DNA of 64,000 bases from Robertmurraya korlensis (lineage in GTDB: Bacteria > Bacillota > Bacilli > Bacillales > Cytobacillaceae), in the NCBI RefSeq assembly GCF_023715225.1, contig NZ_JAMBNS010000002.1, positions 1 to 64,000 of the forward strand, in the 5' to 3' direction. A program made the position numbers and the translations under genes. Positions 16,795 through 24,224 of this stretch are shown in pieces; the stretch's first letter is position 1; each line of letters starts with the position of its first letter. The notes under the pieces are model-generated. The model was given only the letters and a program-made list of their open reading frames with translations, had not been told where the DNA came from and did no database searches.

Positions 16795-16822
16795 AAAGAG
16801 TACCTTTGTCGGTACTCTTTTA
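16795..16822 (+). terminator. Terminator of the SRPBCC-arsR operon
   Basis: AAAGAGTACC (16795-16804) pairs with GGTACTCTTT (16811-16820), then T-rich sequence. Confidence 0.75.
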
Positions 16823-16865
16823 ATGTATTAGAGATCTTTTATTGCAACACTCTTTATGCAATGAT

Positions 16866-17390
16866 CTATTTACTACTAGGACCTAATTTAATGATAAAAG
16901 AATCAATCTCTTCCTTCGTTTTAAGTACAATTACTTTTTTTCCCATTGACTCATACTGTTTTAGTTTCTCTTTCATCTTTTCCTTTCTCGCAAAATAGGT
17001 GGAAATAATAAATTTGATAAATTTCCAATCCAGTTTTTCTGTACAACCGATCGTCATATCAGGTCTCGTGTTACCGATGTTCGTGAGGAATCTCTTCACT
17101 ACACGGTAAAGACAAGTACGTAACGGAAGTTCTAAATAAATAACTGTATCACAGCTTGATTCTCTGATTTGAATTGTTTTTGAGTAATTCCCTTCAATGA
17201 TCCACTTTTCTTTCTCCACAAGCGTTCTTTGAGCTTCAGAAAATTCTTCATTTGATGCCTCAATCCAACCTGCTTTCCAGAAGTAGGTATCTAGATGATA
17301 CACGGGGATATGTAACATCTGTCCAAGCTTCCTAGCAAACGTCGATTTGCCAACACCAGCCGATACCCCAATCACCATAACTCGATTCAT
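16866..17390 (-). CDS. FlaR-like P-loop kinase
   Basis: Predicted 174 residues. Walker A is GVSAGVGKST at the N-terminus, followed by the adenylate-kinase-like segment HIPVYHLDTYFWKAGW, WIIEGNYSKT and a lid-like LRTCLYRVVKRFL. This is the family annotated DNA topology modulation protein FlaR; it is structurally a small nucleotide or shikimate-type kinase of unknown substrate. A diverged second copy lies at 32129-32668. No operon partner. Confidence 0.85.
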   Translation of the reverse strand: MNRVMVIGVSAGVGKSTFARKLGQMLHIPVYHLDTYFWKAGWIEASNEEFSEAQRTLVEKEKWIIEGNYSKTIQIRESSCDTVIYLELPLRTCLYRVVKRFLTNIGNTRPDMTIGCTEKLDWKFIKFIISTYFARKEKMKEKLKQYESMGKKVIVLKTKEEIDSFIIKLGPSSK

Positions 17391-17551
17391 TCTTATCCTC
17401 GCCCCCTGACCTTGTCATATTTTTCTATTTTCTCACAACATGAATATTTCCACATCATGATTCCTGAATTTTCTATGAGCTTTCAAGCGTTATGATACTA
17501 TATTCCTATTATCAAGAAATAAAATGAATGGTACTATTGGATTAAGAATCG

Positions 17552-17640
17552 AATCCGAAAAAGGCAAACTTATAGAAATATAAGGGCGCAAAGCTACAGG
17601 AGCTAAGGTCCATAGACTATGCTTGCCAGTTACCGAAGAT
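17552..17640 (+). ncRNA. Cyclic-di-GMP-I riboswitch (GEMM-I)
   Basis: The conserved blocks of the GEMM-I aptamer appear in order: AAAAAGGCAAAC (from 17559), a GAAA tetraloop hairpin, GGGCGCAAAGCTAC, then GCTTGCCAG and CCGAAG. It sits 95 nt upstream of the secreted DUF5667 gene on the same strand. I could not identify the switching element: no clear terminator is seen between aptamer and gene, so control may be at translation. Confidence 0.9.
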
Positions 17641-17732
17641 TGTTAACCAGGATAAAAGAACTATTTGTTCATGTGTATCATTTTCCTTCTCTGCCGGGTT
17701 TTGGTTCAATACTTGTTGAGGAGAGTTATTAT

Positions 17733-18806
17733 ATGAAAAAATTAATTTTACCTTTCGTTATTTCAGTTGTCTTTGCCTTCGGCTCAACTGTCTCAGCATC
17801 AGAATTAAATTCTTCGAGTCCAGGAGTAACACCTGACCAGCTTCTATACTCAGTAGATCAACTACTAGAAGACTTCCAGCTTTATCTTACTACTAATTCC
17901 AAAAAAGAAACGGAAATTCTTCTGGAACTTGCAAACGAAAGACTGGCTGAAGCACAAGCTATGACAGAAGAGGGTAAACATGAATTCATTGATATTCTTA
18001 TGAAAAATTACGTAGAAAAACTAGCTTTAGCTGAAGAACAAATAGCAAAGTTACTTATCAAAGATAGAATTAATGAAGAAACATTATCAGATTTTGAAAC
18101 GTCAACCGAAGAGGTCACTCTCATTAATGAGGATATACAAAAAGTTTTAACTGAAGAGGTATTAGAAGAAATTGAAAGTCAACAAGCAAGTATTAAGCAA
18201 TTGCCAGCGGTAGTTAGAAATATTGATGAAGAATCTGTTTCTGTGTTGAGAAATCAGGGTTTTGGATTTGGACAGATTGCTCATATGTATATATTATCTG
18301 AGGCCTCAGGTAAAACAATAGATGAAATCAGTAGTATCTATACAAGGGATGATAAGGGGTTTGGAGAGCTAGCAAAAGAACTTGGACTTCACCCGTCCGA
18401 TATCAAGGATAAAATTGCATACAAAAATCTCTCAACTGACGAAGAAAAAATAAGCAGTACGGTAGAGGAAGAAGAAGAAATATCAGTCCCTATTGATACC
18501 GAATCAAACAAGGCTGAAGTTATAACGACTACACTGTCTGCTCAACCGAAAGTATCCGAAATACAATTAAAAACAACAAATGCAAGCGCACCAAAGGCCG
18601 TAGTAACAAAAACATTAGCTGAACAAGCAGCATTAAAAACCGAGGATGCCAAGAAACAAACGGCACAAGTACGACTAACTGCTGAGCAAAAAAAGGCTGA
18701 GGAAGCTAAAGTAAAAGAGGAACAAAGAGAAGCTGACACAGTAAAGAAAAATACAGAAGGAAAAAATCAGCAGACGCAAAAAGTAAATGAAAACAAAAAT
18801 AACTAA
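17733..18806 (+). CDS. Secreted DUF5667 protein under c-di-GMP riboswitch control
   Basis: Predicted 357 residues from ATG 17733, preceded by GAGGAGAG; a longer frame reaching back to 17619 runs into the riboswitch and is not the start. Signal peptide MKKLILPFVISVVFAFGSTV with ASA-like cleavage. DUF5667 follows (VTPDQLLYSVDQLLEDFQLY, about 28-110), then a helical domain (about 160-230, GFGFGQIAHMYILSEASGKT), and a C-terminal Ala/Lys/Glu/Gln tail of low complexity. Exported, probably surface- or matrix-associated; the riboswitch ties it to the motile/sessile decision (inference). Confidence 0.85.
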   Translation: MKKLILPFVISVVFAFGSTVSASELNSSSPGVTPDQLLYSVDQLLEDFQLYLTTNSKKETEILLELANERLAEAQAMTEEGKHEFIDILMKNYVEKLALAEEQIAKLLIKDRINEETLSDFETSTEEVTLINEDIQKVLTEEVLEEIESQQASIKQLPAVVRNIDEESVSVLRNQGFGFGQIAHMYILSEASGKTIDEISSIYTRDDKGFGELAKELGLHPSDIKDKIAYKNLSTDEEKISSTVEEEEEISVPIDTESNKAEVITTTLSAQPKVSEIQLKTTNASAPKAVVTKTLAEQAALKTEDAKKQTAQVRLTAEQKKAEEAKVKEEQREADTVKKNTEGKNQQTQKVNENKNN

Positions 18807-18815
18807 TAAATCCAA

Positions 18816-18847
18816 GGGGAAAGAACTACATTCGTTCTTTCCCCTTT
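18816..18847 (+). terminator. Terminator of the DUF5667 gene
   Basis: GGGGAAAGAAC (18816-18826) pairs with GTTCTTTCCCC (18834-18844), then TTTC. Confidence 0.8.
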
Positions 18848-18857
18848 CACATACATC

Positions 18858-19535
18858 CTAATCAATCCACTGAACGACATCATTCATGTCTTTTCTAATT
18901 TTTGGTCGAGGTTCTTTCTCTCTATATCCAAACGCTACCATGACAGAAACAGCCAAATGTCCATCCTCAAGTAAATTTTCCTCTTCCAGAATTTTCTGTA
19001 CTTGATCAAAACTAAATCCTTCAATCGGACAGGAATCAATTCCAATTAAAGCCGCTGCTGTCATCATATTTGCTAAAGCAATATACGTTTGCTTTCCAGC
19101 CCAGTCCAACATCGTTCGATCATTATCCAATAAGTGAAGATCGTCTTCTTGAAAGCTCTTATACCTTTCTAAAATTTTCCCAAAAAGCTCTTCAGGAAAT
19201 TTTTTCACTTCTAGCATTTGATGTCTAACATAGTCCGAATCATACTTTGTATCTTTAATGGTTCTTGCCAAAATCACAACAAAATGACTTGCTGTTGGAA
19301 GCTGTCCTTGTGCTCCCCATGACACTTCCCTTAGTTTTTCTCTTAAGGTGGCATTCTGAACAACTACAAATTTCCAAGGCTCATACCCAACAGAACTTGG
19401 TGATAATCTCCCAGCTTCAAGTATATACTGAAAGTCCTCATCGCTGATTTTTTTGGAAGCATCGAAGGATTTTGTCGCATGTCTAAAACGAAATGCATCT
19501 AGAACTTCCTCTCTTTTTTTCGAATGATCTGTCAT
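18858..19535 (-). CDS. Nitroreductase-family NAD(P)H oxidoreductase
   Basis: Predicted 225 residues. FMN-binding N-terminus RFRHATKSFD, then LSPSSVGYEPWKFVVV, the helical middle, and LIGIDSCPIEGFSFDQVQKI with VAFGYREKEPRPKIR at the C-terminus. Oxygen-insensitive nitroreductase fold, homodimer with FMN, cytosolic. Physiological substrates are typically quinones or flavins and cannot be told from sequence. ATG at 19535 follows AGGAG. Monocistronic. Confidence 0.9.
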   Translation of the reverse strand: MTDHSKKREEVLDAFRFRHATKSFDASKKISDEDFQYILEAGRLSPSSVGYEPWKFVVVQNATLREKLREVSWGAQGQLPTASHFVVILARTIKDTKYDSDYVRHQMLEVKKFPEELFGKILERYKSFQEDDLHLLDNDRTMLDWAGKQTYIALANMMTAAALIGIDSCPIEGFSFDQVQKILEEENLLEDGHLAVSVMVAFGYREKEPRPKIRKDMNDVVQWID

Positions 19536-19608
19536 ATGTATCGTCTCCTAAAAGTTTGTGATATATTGATCATAGTATAATCCTAACATGATGGGAAGTA
19601 AAATGCTT

Positions 19609-20328
19609 CTAATGGTTGATGTAGTTTGGCTTCTCTTGATTTTGAAGAGAAATGTGTAGTACAAAATTCTCATTAATGGATGCGAAGAATACGTCACTTA
19701 ATTTAATTTTCTTTTTTGAGAGTTCCTCTTTTAGCCATGTCTCATCTTTATTCAAATGTTCAAGAGTCGTTGTATCAATTTTGCCCTCAATAATAACAGG
19801 TAAACTAATTTGATGGTCTACTTCAGTAAGGCCTAGATCCTTTTTGACAACTGGTGCCTCTTTAGCATACTTAAATAATGAGAGTCGACCATTCGCTTCA
19901 ATGATTCCGAGTTGAACAATGGATAAATCAAATACTTCCTTCTCCCTTAGCATCTGTAAAATATTATCGATGGAGTAGTTGATTTTTTTTAAGTTACTTA
20001 CAATTAGCTCTCCATTTTTTATAACAATTGTGGGTTCAAAAGTAAGTGCCTTCCCTATTCTCCGATATTTAATCACTGTGGCTGTCACAATCTTTTGTAG
20101 GATTGCAAGTGCAATTACCGCTGCCGCAGTAGGGATTTGCTTGATTGTTGGGTCGGCAATATCCGCTCCGACAATAGCTCCAAGCGTAATGATTACTAAA
20201 AAATCAAAAACAGGAAGTTCTCCGATTGATCTCTTCCCCATGAACAATGTGGCCATTAATAAAAGGGGCATAATAATAAAGATTCTACCATAAACCAATA
20301 AAATGTCCTTTAGTATCTCCACATTCAT
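19609..20328 (-). CDS. DUF421 membrane protein (YetF-like)
   Basis: Predicted 239 residues. Three N-terminal membrane helices with the family segment GKRSIGELPVFDFLVIITLG and ADIADPTI, then a cytosolic two-part domain starting near PTIVIKNGEL with MLREKEVFDLSIVQLGIIE. DUF421/YetF proteins are abundant in spore formers; a member has been tied to the spore/vegetative membrane but no reaction is known. A GAGGT lies close to the ATG, so the GTG two codons on is an alternative start. Confidence 0.85.
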   Translation of the reverse strand: MNVEILKDILLVYGRIFIIMPLLLMATLFMGKRSIGELPVFDFLVIITLGAIVGADIADPTIKQIPTAAAVIALAILQKIVTATVIKYRRIGKALTFEPTIVIKNGELIVSNLKKINYSIDNILQMLREKEVFDLSIVQLGIIEANGRLSLFKYAKEAPVVKKDLGLTEVDHQISLPVIIEGKIDTTTLEHLNKDETWLKEELSKKKIKLSDVFFASINENFVLHISLQNQEKPNYINH

Positions 20329-20401
20329 CTACCTCTTTCTGGAATAAAGCTCCCTTTTAGCGTAACCATTCACAAGTACTACTATTTAATCCAATAAGAA
20401 A

Positions 20402-20436
20402 AAACCTGATTCCATTTAATATAGAATCAGGTTTTA
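20402..20436 (-). terminator. Terminator of niaP
   Basis: AACCTGATTC (20404-20413) pairs with GAATCAGGTT (20425-20434); a T-run of seven follows on the minus strand. Confidence 0.85.
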
Positions 20437-20444
20437 TGTAAGAT

Positions 20445-21644
20445 TTAAGTTAATTCAATTTGCTTTGTCTCTCTGCCTAAGAACGCTAATACTACCACGC
20501 CCACTACGATACTAATACAGAATATCGTAAAAATAAAGCCAATAGAATAGCCTGCAGCAACTAGTGATCCTACTAATAATGGACCAAGGATTCCACCCAC
20601 ACGACCGATCGAAGCGGCCATCCCAGAGCCTGTCCCACGAATCACAGCTGGATACTGTTCTGGAGTGTATGCATATAGTGCTCCCCATGCACCAAGATTA
20701 AAGAACGATAATAGAATCCCCGCTGTCATTAAGACGGCAGTCGTTTCAGCATTTCCGAATACTAGTGCCGAAGCTGCTGTTCCTAATAAATATGTAACTA
20801 ATACAAATTTACGACCTAGTTTTTCAATTAGCCACGCAGCTGTATAATAACCTGGTAATTGGGCTAACGTCATGATTAGCACATATTCAAAGCTCTTGAT
20901 CATGCTGAAGCCCTTCATCACCATCACACTCGGTAACCATAAAAACATACCGTAATAAGAGAATACAACGGTGAACCATACAACCCATAATACCAAGGTT
21001 GAACGTGAATGATCTTTTGACCATACGTCTTGAATATTTTGAAGCACGGTTCTTTTTTCTACTTTCTTTTTTGAGAATGCGGGTGAATCCGGTAATTTTA
21101 GTCGTAAATAAAGTGCATAAAGCGCTGGAATTGCGCTTATAATCAAGGCAATTTTCCAACCGTAGGATGGTATAACAAAATACGAAATAAGTGCAGATAA
21201 AAGCCATCCAAATGCCCAAAAGCTTTCAAGCAGAACAACGACACGTCCACGATCTTTAGCAGGTACACTTTCAGATACAAGTGTTGAGGCAACAGGTAAT
21301 TCTCCACCCAACCCCATTCCTACAAAGAATCGCAAAACGAGAAAAGCTGCTAAAGTGGTTGTAAAGGCTGAAGCTCCACTCGCTAATGAGAATAATAGAA
21401 GTGTAATAATAAAAATATTCTTTCTTCCAATTCGATCAGCCCAAATACCAAATAGGAGAGCACCAACAGCCATTCCTATCGAATTCACACTTCCAATCCA
21501 ACCCATTTGTTCAGGCGTTAATCCCCAATCCGCATTTAGAGCTGCAATAATGAAAGAAAGCATCCCGACATCCATTGCATCAAACATCCAACCAAGACCA
21601 GCAATGCCGAGTAATTTCTTCTGTGAAATTGTTTTATTTTCCAA
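20445..21644 (-). CDS. niaP: Niacin/nicotinamide MFS transporter NiaP
   Basis: Predicted 399 residues, twelve membrane helices. The sequence follows Bacillus NiaP closely: LGIAGLGWMFDAMDVGMLSF, GSVNSIGMAVGALLFG, ADRIGRK, GMGLGGELPVASTLVSE, LLESFWAFGW, FSYYGMFLWLPSVM and LYAYTPEQYPA. Imports nicotinate for NAD salvage. TTG 21644 is the start with AGGAGGG 8 nt upstream. The promoter region holds a palindrome compatible with the niacin-responsive repressor NiaR. Monocistronic. Confidence 0.9.
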   Translation of the reverse strand: MENKTISQKKLLGIAGLGWMFDAMDVGMLSFIIAALNADWGLTPEQMGWIGSVNSIGMAVGALLFGIWADRIGRKNIFIITLLLFSLASGASAFTTTLAAFLVLRFFVGMGLGGELPVASTLVSESVPAKDRGRVVVLLESFWAFGWLLSALISYFVIPSYGWKIALIISAIPALYALYLRLKLPDSPAFSKKKVEKRTVLQNIQDVWSKDHSRSTLVLWVVWFTVVFSYYGMFLWLPSVMVMKGFSMIKSFEYVLIMTLAQLPGYYTAAWLIEKLGRKFVLVTYLLGTAASALVFGNAETTAVLMTAGILLSFFNLGAWGALYAYTPEQYPAVIRGTGSGMAASIGRVGGILGPLLVGSLVAAGYSIGFIFTIFCISIVVGVVVLAFLGRETKQIELT

Positions 21645-21661
21645 CTATGTAACCCTCCTCT

Positions 21662-21678
21662 TGTCTTGACATCTGTCA
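21662..21678. promoter_or_regulatory. Candidate NiaR operator upstream of niaP
   Basis: TGACATCTGTCA (21667-21678) is a palindrome, extended by TGTCT on one side. It lies between the -10 and the ribosome site of niaP, in a repressor position. The assignment to NiaR rests on the target gene, not on a checked motif. Confidence 0.5.
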
Positions 21679-21688
21679 TTACTAAATA

Positions 21689-21717
21689 ACTATAGTCCTC
21701 GTTATAAAAAAAAACAA
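21689..21717 (-). promoter_or_regulatory. niaP promoter
   Basis: TTGTTT (21712-21717), 17-nt spacer, TATAGT (21689-21694), minus strand. Confidence 0.5.
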
Positions 21718-21861
21718 GCACAATTATTACATGTTGGTTCTTATAGTTTTTATTTTAAACGGTACTTACCGTATTCATACAATTATTGATAAAAGGAAAA
21801 GGTACGCTATTTACAATCCCTATTTCTTCTAAATGCTTTTTTATATTTTTCATTCTACCTA

Positions 21862-21892
21862 TTTACATTAACGTTACGTAAAGGTTTATAGT
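21862..21892 (+). promoter_or_regulatory. MerR-type promoter with 19-bp spacer
   Basis: TTTACA (21862-21867), 19-nt spacer, TATAGT (21887-21892). The spacer contains the palindrome TTACGTAA inside a longer AACGTTACGTAAAGGTT dyad. An over-long spacer with a central dyad is the hallmark of MerR-activated promoters. Confidence 0.75.
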
Positions 21893-21915
21893 GAGCTTAT
21901 CAGGAGGTGAAACAA

Positions 21916-22671
21916 TTGGAGTACACGGTTCAAAAGCTCGGACAATTGGCAGGAGTTAGTACGAGAACACTAAGGTATTACGACCAAATTGGTCTTCTTC
22001 AGCCAAGCAGGGTGAATTCGAATGGCTATCGAATTTATGGGCAATCAGAGGTGAATCGTCTTCAGCAGATTCTTTTTTATAAAGAGCTTGGCGTTAGCTT
22101 GGATACGATTAAAGAAATACTCTCCTCCCCTACGTTTGACGCTGAGGCAGTACTAAGAGAACATCGTTTAAAGCTAATAGAAAAACGGCAACAAATAGAA
22201 ACGTTAATTTGTAATGTGGAAAAGACCATTGCAGAATCTGAAGGGAGAATAACCATGTCAAATAAAGAGAAATTTGAAGGATTTAAACAAAACTTACTTG
22301 CTGAAAATGAAAAGAAATACGGAAAAGAGATTCGTGAAAAGTATGGAAAAGAAACCGTAGAACAATCCAATGCCAAGCTTATGAACCTGTCTGAGGAAGA
22401 CTACCAAAAGGTGACGGCTTTAGAGAAACAAATAAGAGACGTTTTGTCTCAAGCTGTTACAAGTGGTGATCCCGCAGGTCCACTTGCACAACAAGCAGCC
22501 GAGCTTCATAAACAATGGATTTGTTATTTTTGGCCAACGTACAGCAAAGAGGCACATGCTGGTTTGGCCCAGATGTACGTTGATGATGAGAGATTCACTG
22601 CCTACTATGATAAAGATCAACCTGGAACAGCCGAGTTTTTACGTGATGCGATAGCCATCTATACGAAATAA
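21916..22671 (+). CDS. MerR-family regulator with TipAS domain
   Basis: Predicted 251 residues from TTG 21916 (AGGAGGTG six nt upstream); GTG 21907 would overlap that site. N-terminal MerR DNA-binding part: LGQLAGVSTRTLRYYDQIGLL and GYRIYGQSEVNRLQQILFY, then the dimerisation coil. The C-terminal half is a TipAS-like globin-type drug-binding domain (EEDYQKVTALEKQIRDVLSQ ... HKQWICYFWPTYSKEAHAGL). TipA-type regulators bind thiopeptides or other drugs and activate their own promoter; the 19-bp-spacer promoter here fits autoactivation. No resistance gene follows. Confidence 0.9.
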   Translation: MEYTVQKLGQLAGVSTRTLRYYDQIGLLQPSRVNSNGYRIYGQSEVNRLQQILFYKELGVSLDTIKEILSSPTFDAEAVLREHRLKLIEKRQQIETLICNVEKTIAESEGRITMSNKEKFEGFKQNLLAENEKKYGKEIREKYGKETVEQSNAKLMNLSEEDYQKVTALEKQIRDVLSQAVTSGDPAGPLAQQAAELHKQWICYFWPTYSKEAHAGLAQMYVDDERFTAYYDKDQPGTAEFLRDAIAIYTK

Positions 22672-22700
22672 AAGGAGGAGCGATTTGCTCCTCCTTTTTT
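22671..22700 (+). terminator. Terminator of the MerR gene
   Basis: AAAGGAGGAGC (22671-22681) pairs with GCTCCTCCTTT (22687-22697), then T-run. Confidence 0.85.
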
Positions 22701-22715
22701 CATTGCATGACCCTG

Positions 22716-22746
22716 AAAAAACCAAATCTGACTGAAAAGATTTGGC
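22716..22746 (-). terminator. Terminator of the 50-residue gene
   Basis: CCAAATCT (22722-22729) pairs with AGATTTGG (22738-22745); TTTTTTC follows on the minus strand. Confidence 0.75.
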
Positions 22747-22756
22747 TTTTGTTTTC

Positions 22757-22909
22757 TTACTTATACTTTTTTGACACTTGAGCCGGTTTCGGCATATCGC
22801 CTTCTGTCATTCCTGTTAATGTTGCTCGATTCATTTTACTAGTGTCTTTTCCAGCACCAGGTAATGTATTTGCCATTGGTAATTGTTCTAGTTCTTTTCC
22901 TCTTGGCAA
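22757..22909 (-). CDS. Small hydrophilic protein, 50 residues, unknown
   Basis: TTG start at 22909 with GGGAGGTG six nt upstream. It reads MPRGKELEQLPMANTLPGAG, then Thr/Met/Lys-rich sequence ending PKPAQVSKKYK; no hydrophobic stretch and no Cys or Trp. Its composition resembles small spore-core proteins of Bacillaceae, but I recognise no specific family. The strong ribosome site and terminator make it a real gene. Confidence 0.7.
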   Translation of the reverse strand: MPRGKELEQLPMANTLPGAGKDTSKMNRATLTGMTEGDMPKPAQVSKKYK

Positions 22910-23011
22910 GTTTAACACCTCCCTTGTCATTATTAACATGCTCTCATTCTCTTTGAATACACAGTAAATAGAGAATATTCCCTAAGAGAACATCCTTGCT
23001 TTTACCCCAAA

Positions 23012-23042
23012 CAAAAAAAGAAACAGCCCTAATCAGGCTGAT
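23012..23042 (-). terminator. Terminator of the double-GNAT gene
   Basis: CAGCC (23024-23028) and GGCTG (23036-23040) in a short GC stem; TTTCTTTTTTT follows on the minus strand. Confidence 0.7.
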
Positions 23043-23043
23043 T

Positions 23044-24015
23044 CTAAAGGTCATATCCAAACTCTATAATGGTATAAAACATGCGATATCCAAGCGATTG
23101 GTATAGGGAAATCGCCTTTCGATTATCTCCAAACACTCCTAATGTTGCCTCTGTTTTCCCTTTTTCCTTCAAAAAAGTTAATGCTTCAGTAATTAAAGCC
23201 TTTGCTATTCCTTTTCGTCTCCAATCAGGCAATACAAAGATATTTTCAGTGGCACTTCTCTCCTCTCCGAGTCCCCATGTCATAACACTACCCACTACAT
23301 TATTTCCGTCAAATGCTGTAAATGTATCCCATTCGGCGCCAGACTTTGTCCATCTTAAATGATTCAAGCTCCAACAAATACCGTTCGGATCTCCAGCAGC
23401 TTCTGCACGCAAATACATTTCCTGCTCTTCTTGCGTCTCCATTTTCCAATTCATGATCTTAATATTGGCTGGTAAAGGAAATTGAGGGATGGGTTCCGTT
23501 AAATCTCTTTTCATCACTAAATGATTCTGTTTCGCAATAAACCCTCTTGATAAATAAAAATCCATCTCCTCTATATCATCAGAAGAAATCGTATGTCGAA
23601 GAGTAATTTTTTTATTTGGGTATTGGCTTCGGATCTTTTTTGCTCTAATCATAACTGCAGTTATTAACTCGTCCACTGCTTCTTGCGGAACAGTCGTTTT
23701 CTCATTTATCGCTAAATCCATCTGTAACTTAAATTCAAAGTCCGAAGACTTGTTCGTATCTTCAATTAAACCCCAAGACTGATCAGGAGCAATATGTGAG
23801 GAAGCAAGAACTTCTCCCTCTTCACTTACGGCACAGAAAATATTATCTGAAGTATAGTCCCCATTGTATCGATAAGCTAACATTGAGATAAAATCAAAGT
23901 TGGCGATTTGATTTGCATCCTGTTCCTCATAATTTCTTATTATATATGGCTTCTTCACTTTCTCCATTTGTACATCCTTTCGTTCACAATCTCTAATAAG
24001 AATTTCGCCATACAT
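23044..24015 (-). CDS. GNAT N-acetyltransferase, two-lobed
   Basis: Predicted 323 residues. An N-terminal degenerate GNAT-like half (about 25-160) is followed by a complete one: NIFVLPDWRRKGIAKALITE is the acetyl-CoA loop, then LGVFGDNRKAISLYQSLGY. Substrate unknown. Two starts are plausible: ATG 24015 with AGAGGA 8 nt upstream, and ATG 23967 with AAAGGATG; the second omits only 16 non-conserved residues. Monocistronic. Confidence 0.8.
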   Translation of the reverse strand: MYGEILIRDCERKDVQMEKVKKPYIIRNYEEQDANQIANFDFISMLAYRYNGDYTSDNIFCAVSEEGEVLASSHIAPDQSWGLIEDTNKSSDFEFKLQMDLAINEKTTVPQEAVDELITAVMIRAKKIRSQYPNKKITLRHTISSDDIEEMDFYLSRGFIAKQNHLVMKRDLTEPIPQFPLPANIKIMNWKMETQEEQEMYLRAEAAGDPNGICWSLNHLRWTKSGAEWDTFTAFDGNNVVGSVMTWGLGEERSATENIFVLPDWRRKGIAKALITEALTFLKEKGKTEATLGVFGDNRKAISLYQSLGYRMFYTIIEFGYDL

Positions 24016-24039
24016 TTAATTATTCCTCTATATGTCAAA

Positions 24040-24120
24040 CTAACACCAAGTGTCCACTCCACACGGACAAATACCCCAATTCTGTCCACGAAGGGTGTCT
24101 GTCACCGCAAAGTCATCGCA
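24040..24120. repeat. Candidate intergenic repeat remnant
   Basis: GC-richer than its surroundings, with TGTCCACTCCACACGGACA-type inverted words and the near-palindrome GGTGTCTGTCACC (24085-24110 region). Such words recur in intergenic repeats of some Bacillus genomes. Only one copy is in this window, so repeat status is a guess. Confidence 0.3.
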
Positions 24121-24136
24121 GAGGGGAAAGATTTTA

Positions 24137-24165
24137 TTGACAGGGGGGGGAATGCGTTTTATATT
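24137..24165 (+). promoter_or_regulatory. Promoter of the siderophore operon, G8 spacer
   Basis: TTGACA (24137-24142), spacer of exactly 17 nt made of eight G (24143-24150) plus AATGCGTTT, then TATATT (24160-24165). A homopolymer of G inside the spacer could change length by slippage. Confidence 0.75.
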
Positions 24166-24180
24166 TAATATATCCGATAC

Positions 24181-24195
24181 TGATAATCATTATCA
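24181..24195. promoter_or_regulatory. Fur box of the siderophore operon
   Basis: TGATAATCATTATCA is a perfect 7-1-7 Fur box (TGATAAT-N-ATTATCA), about 15 bp downstream of the -10 element. Predicts repression in iron-replete cells. Confidence 0.95.
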
Positions 24196-24224
24196 ATTAA
24201 ATAAATTACATAAGGAGGTTTCCA

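Noticed and set aside
17619-17732. N-terminal extension of the DUF5667 protein
   Set aside because: It lies in and after the riboswitch; the ATG at 17733 has the ribosome site and begins a signal peptide.
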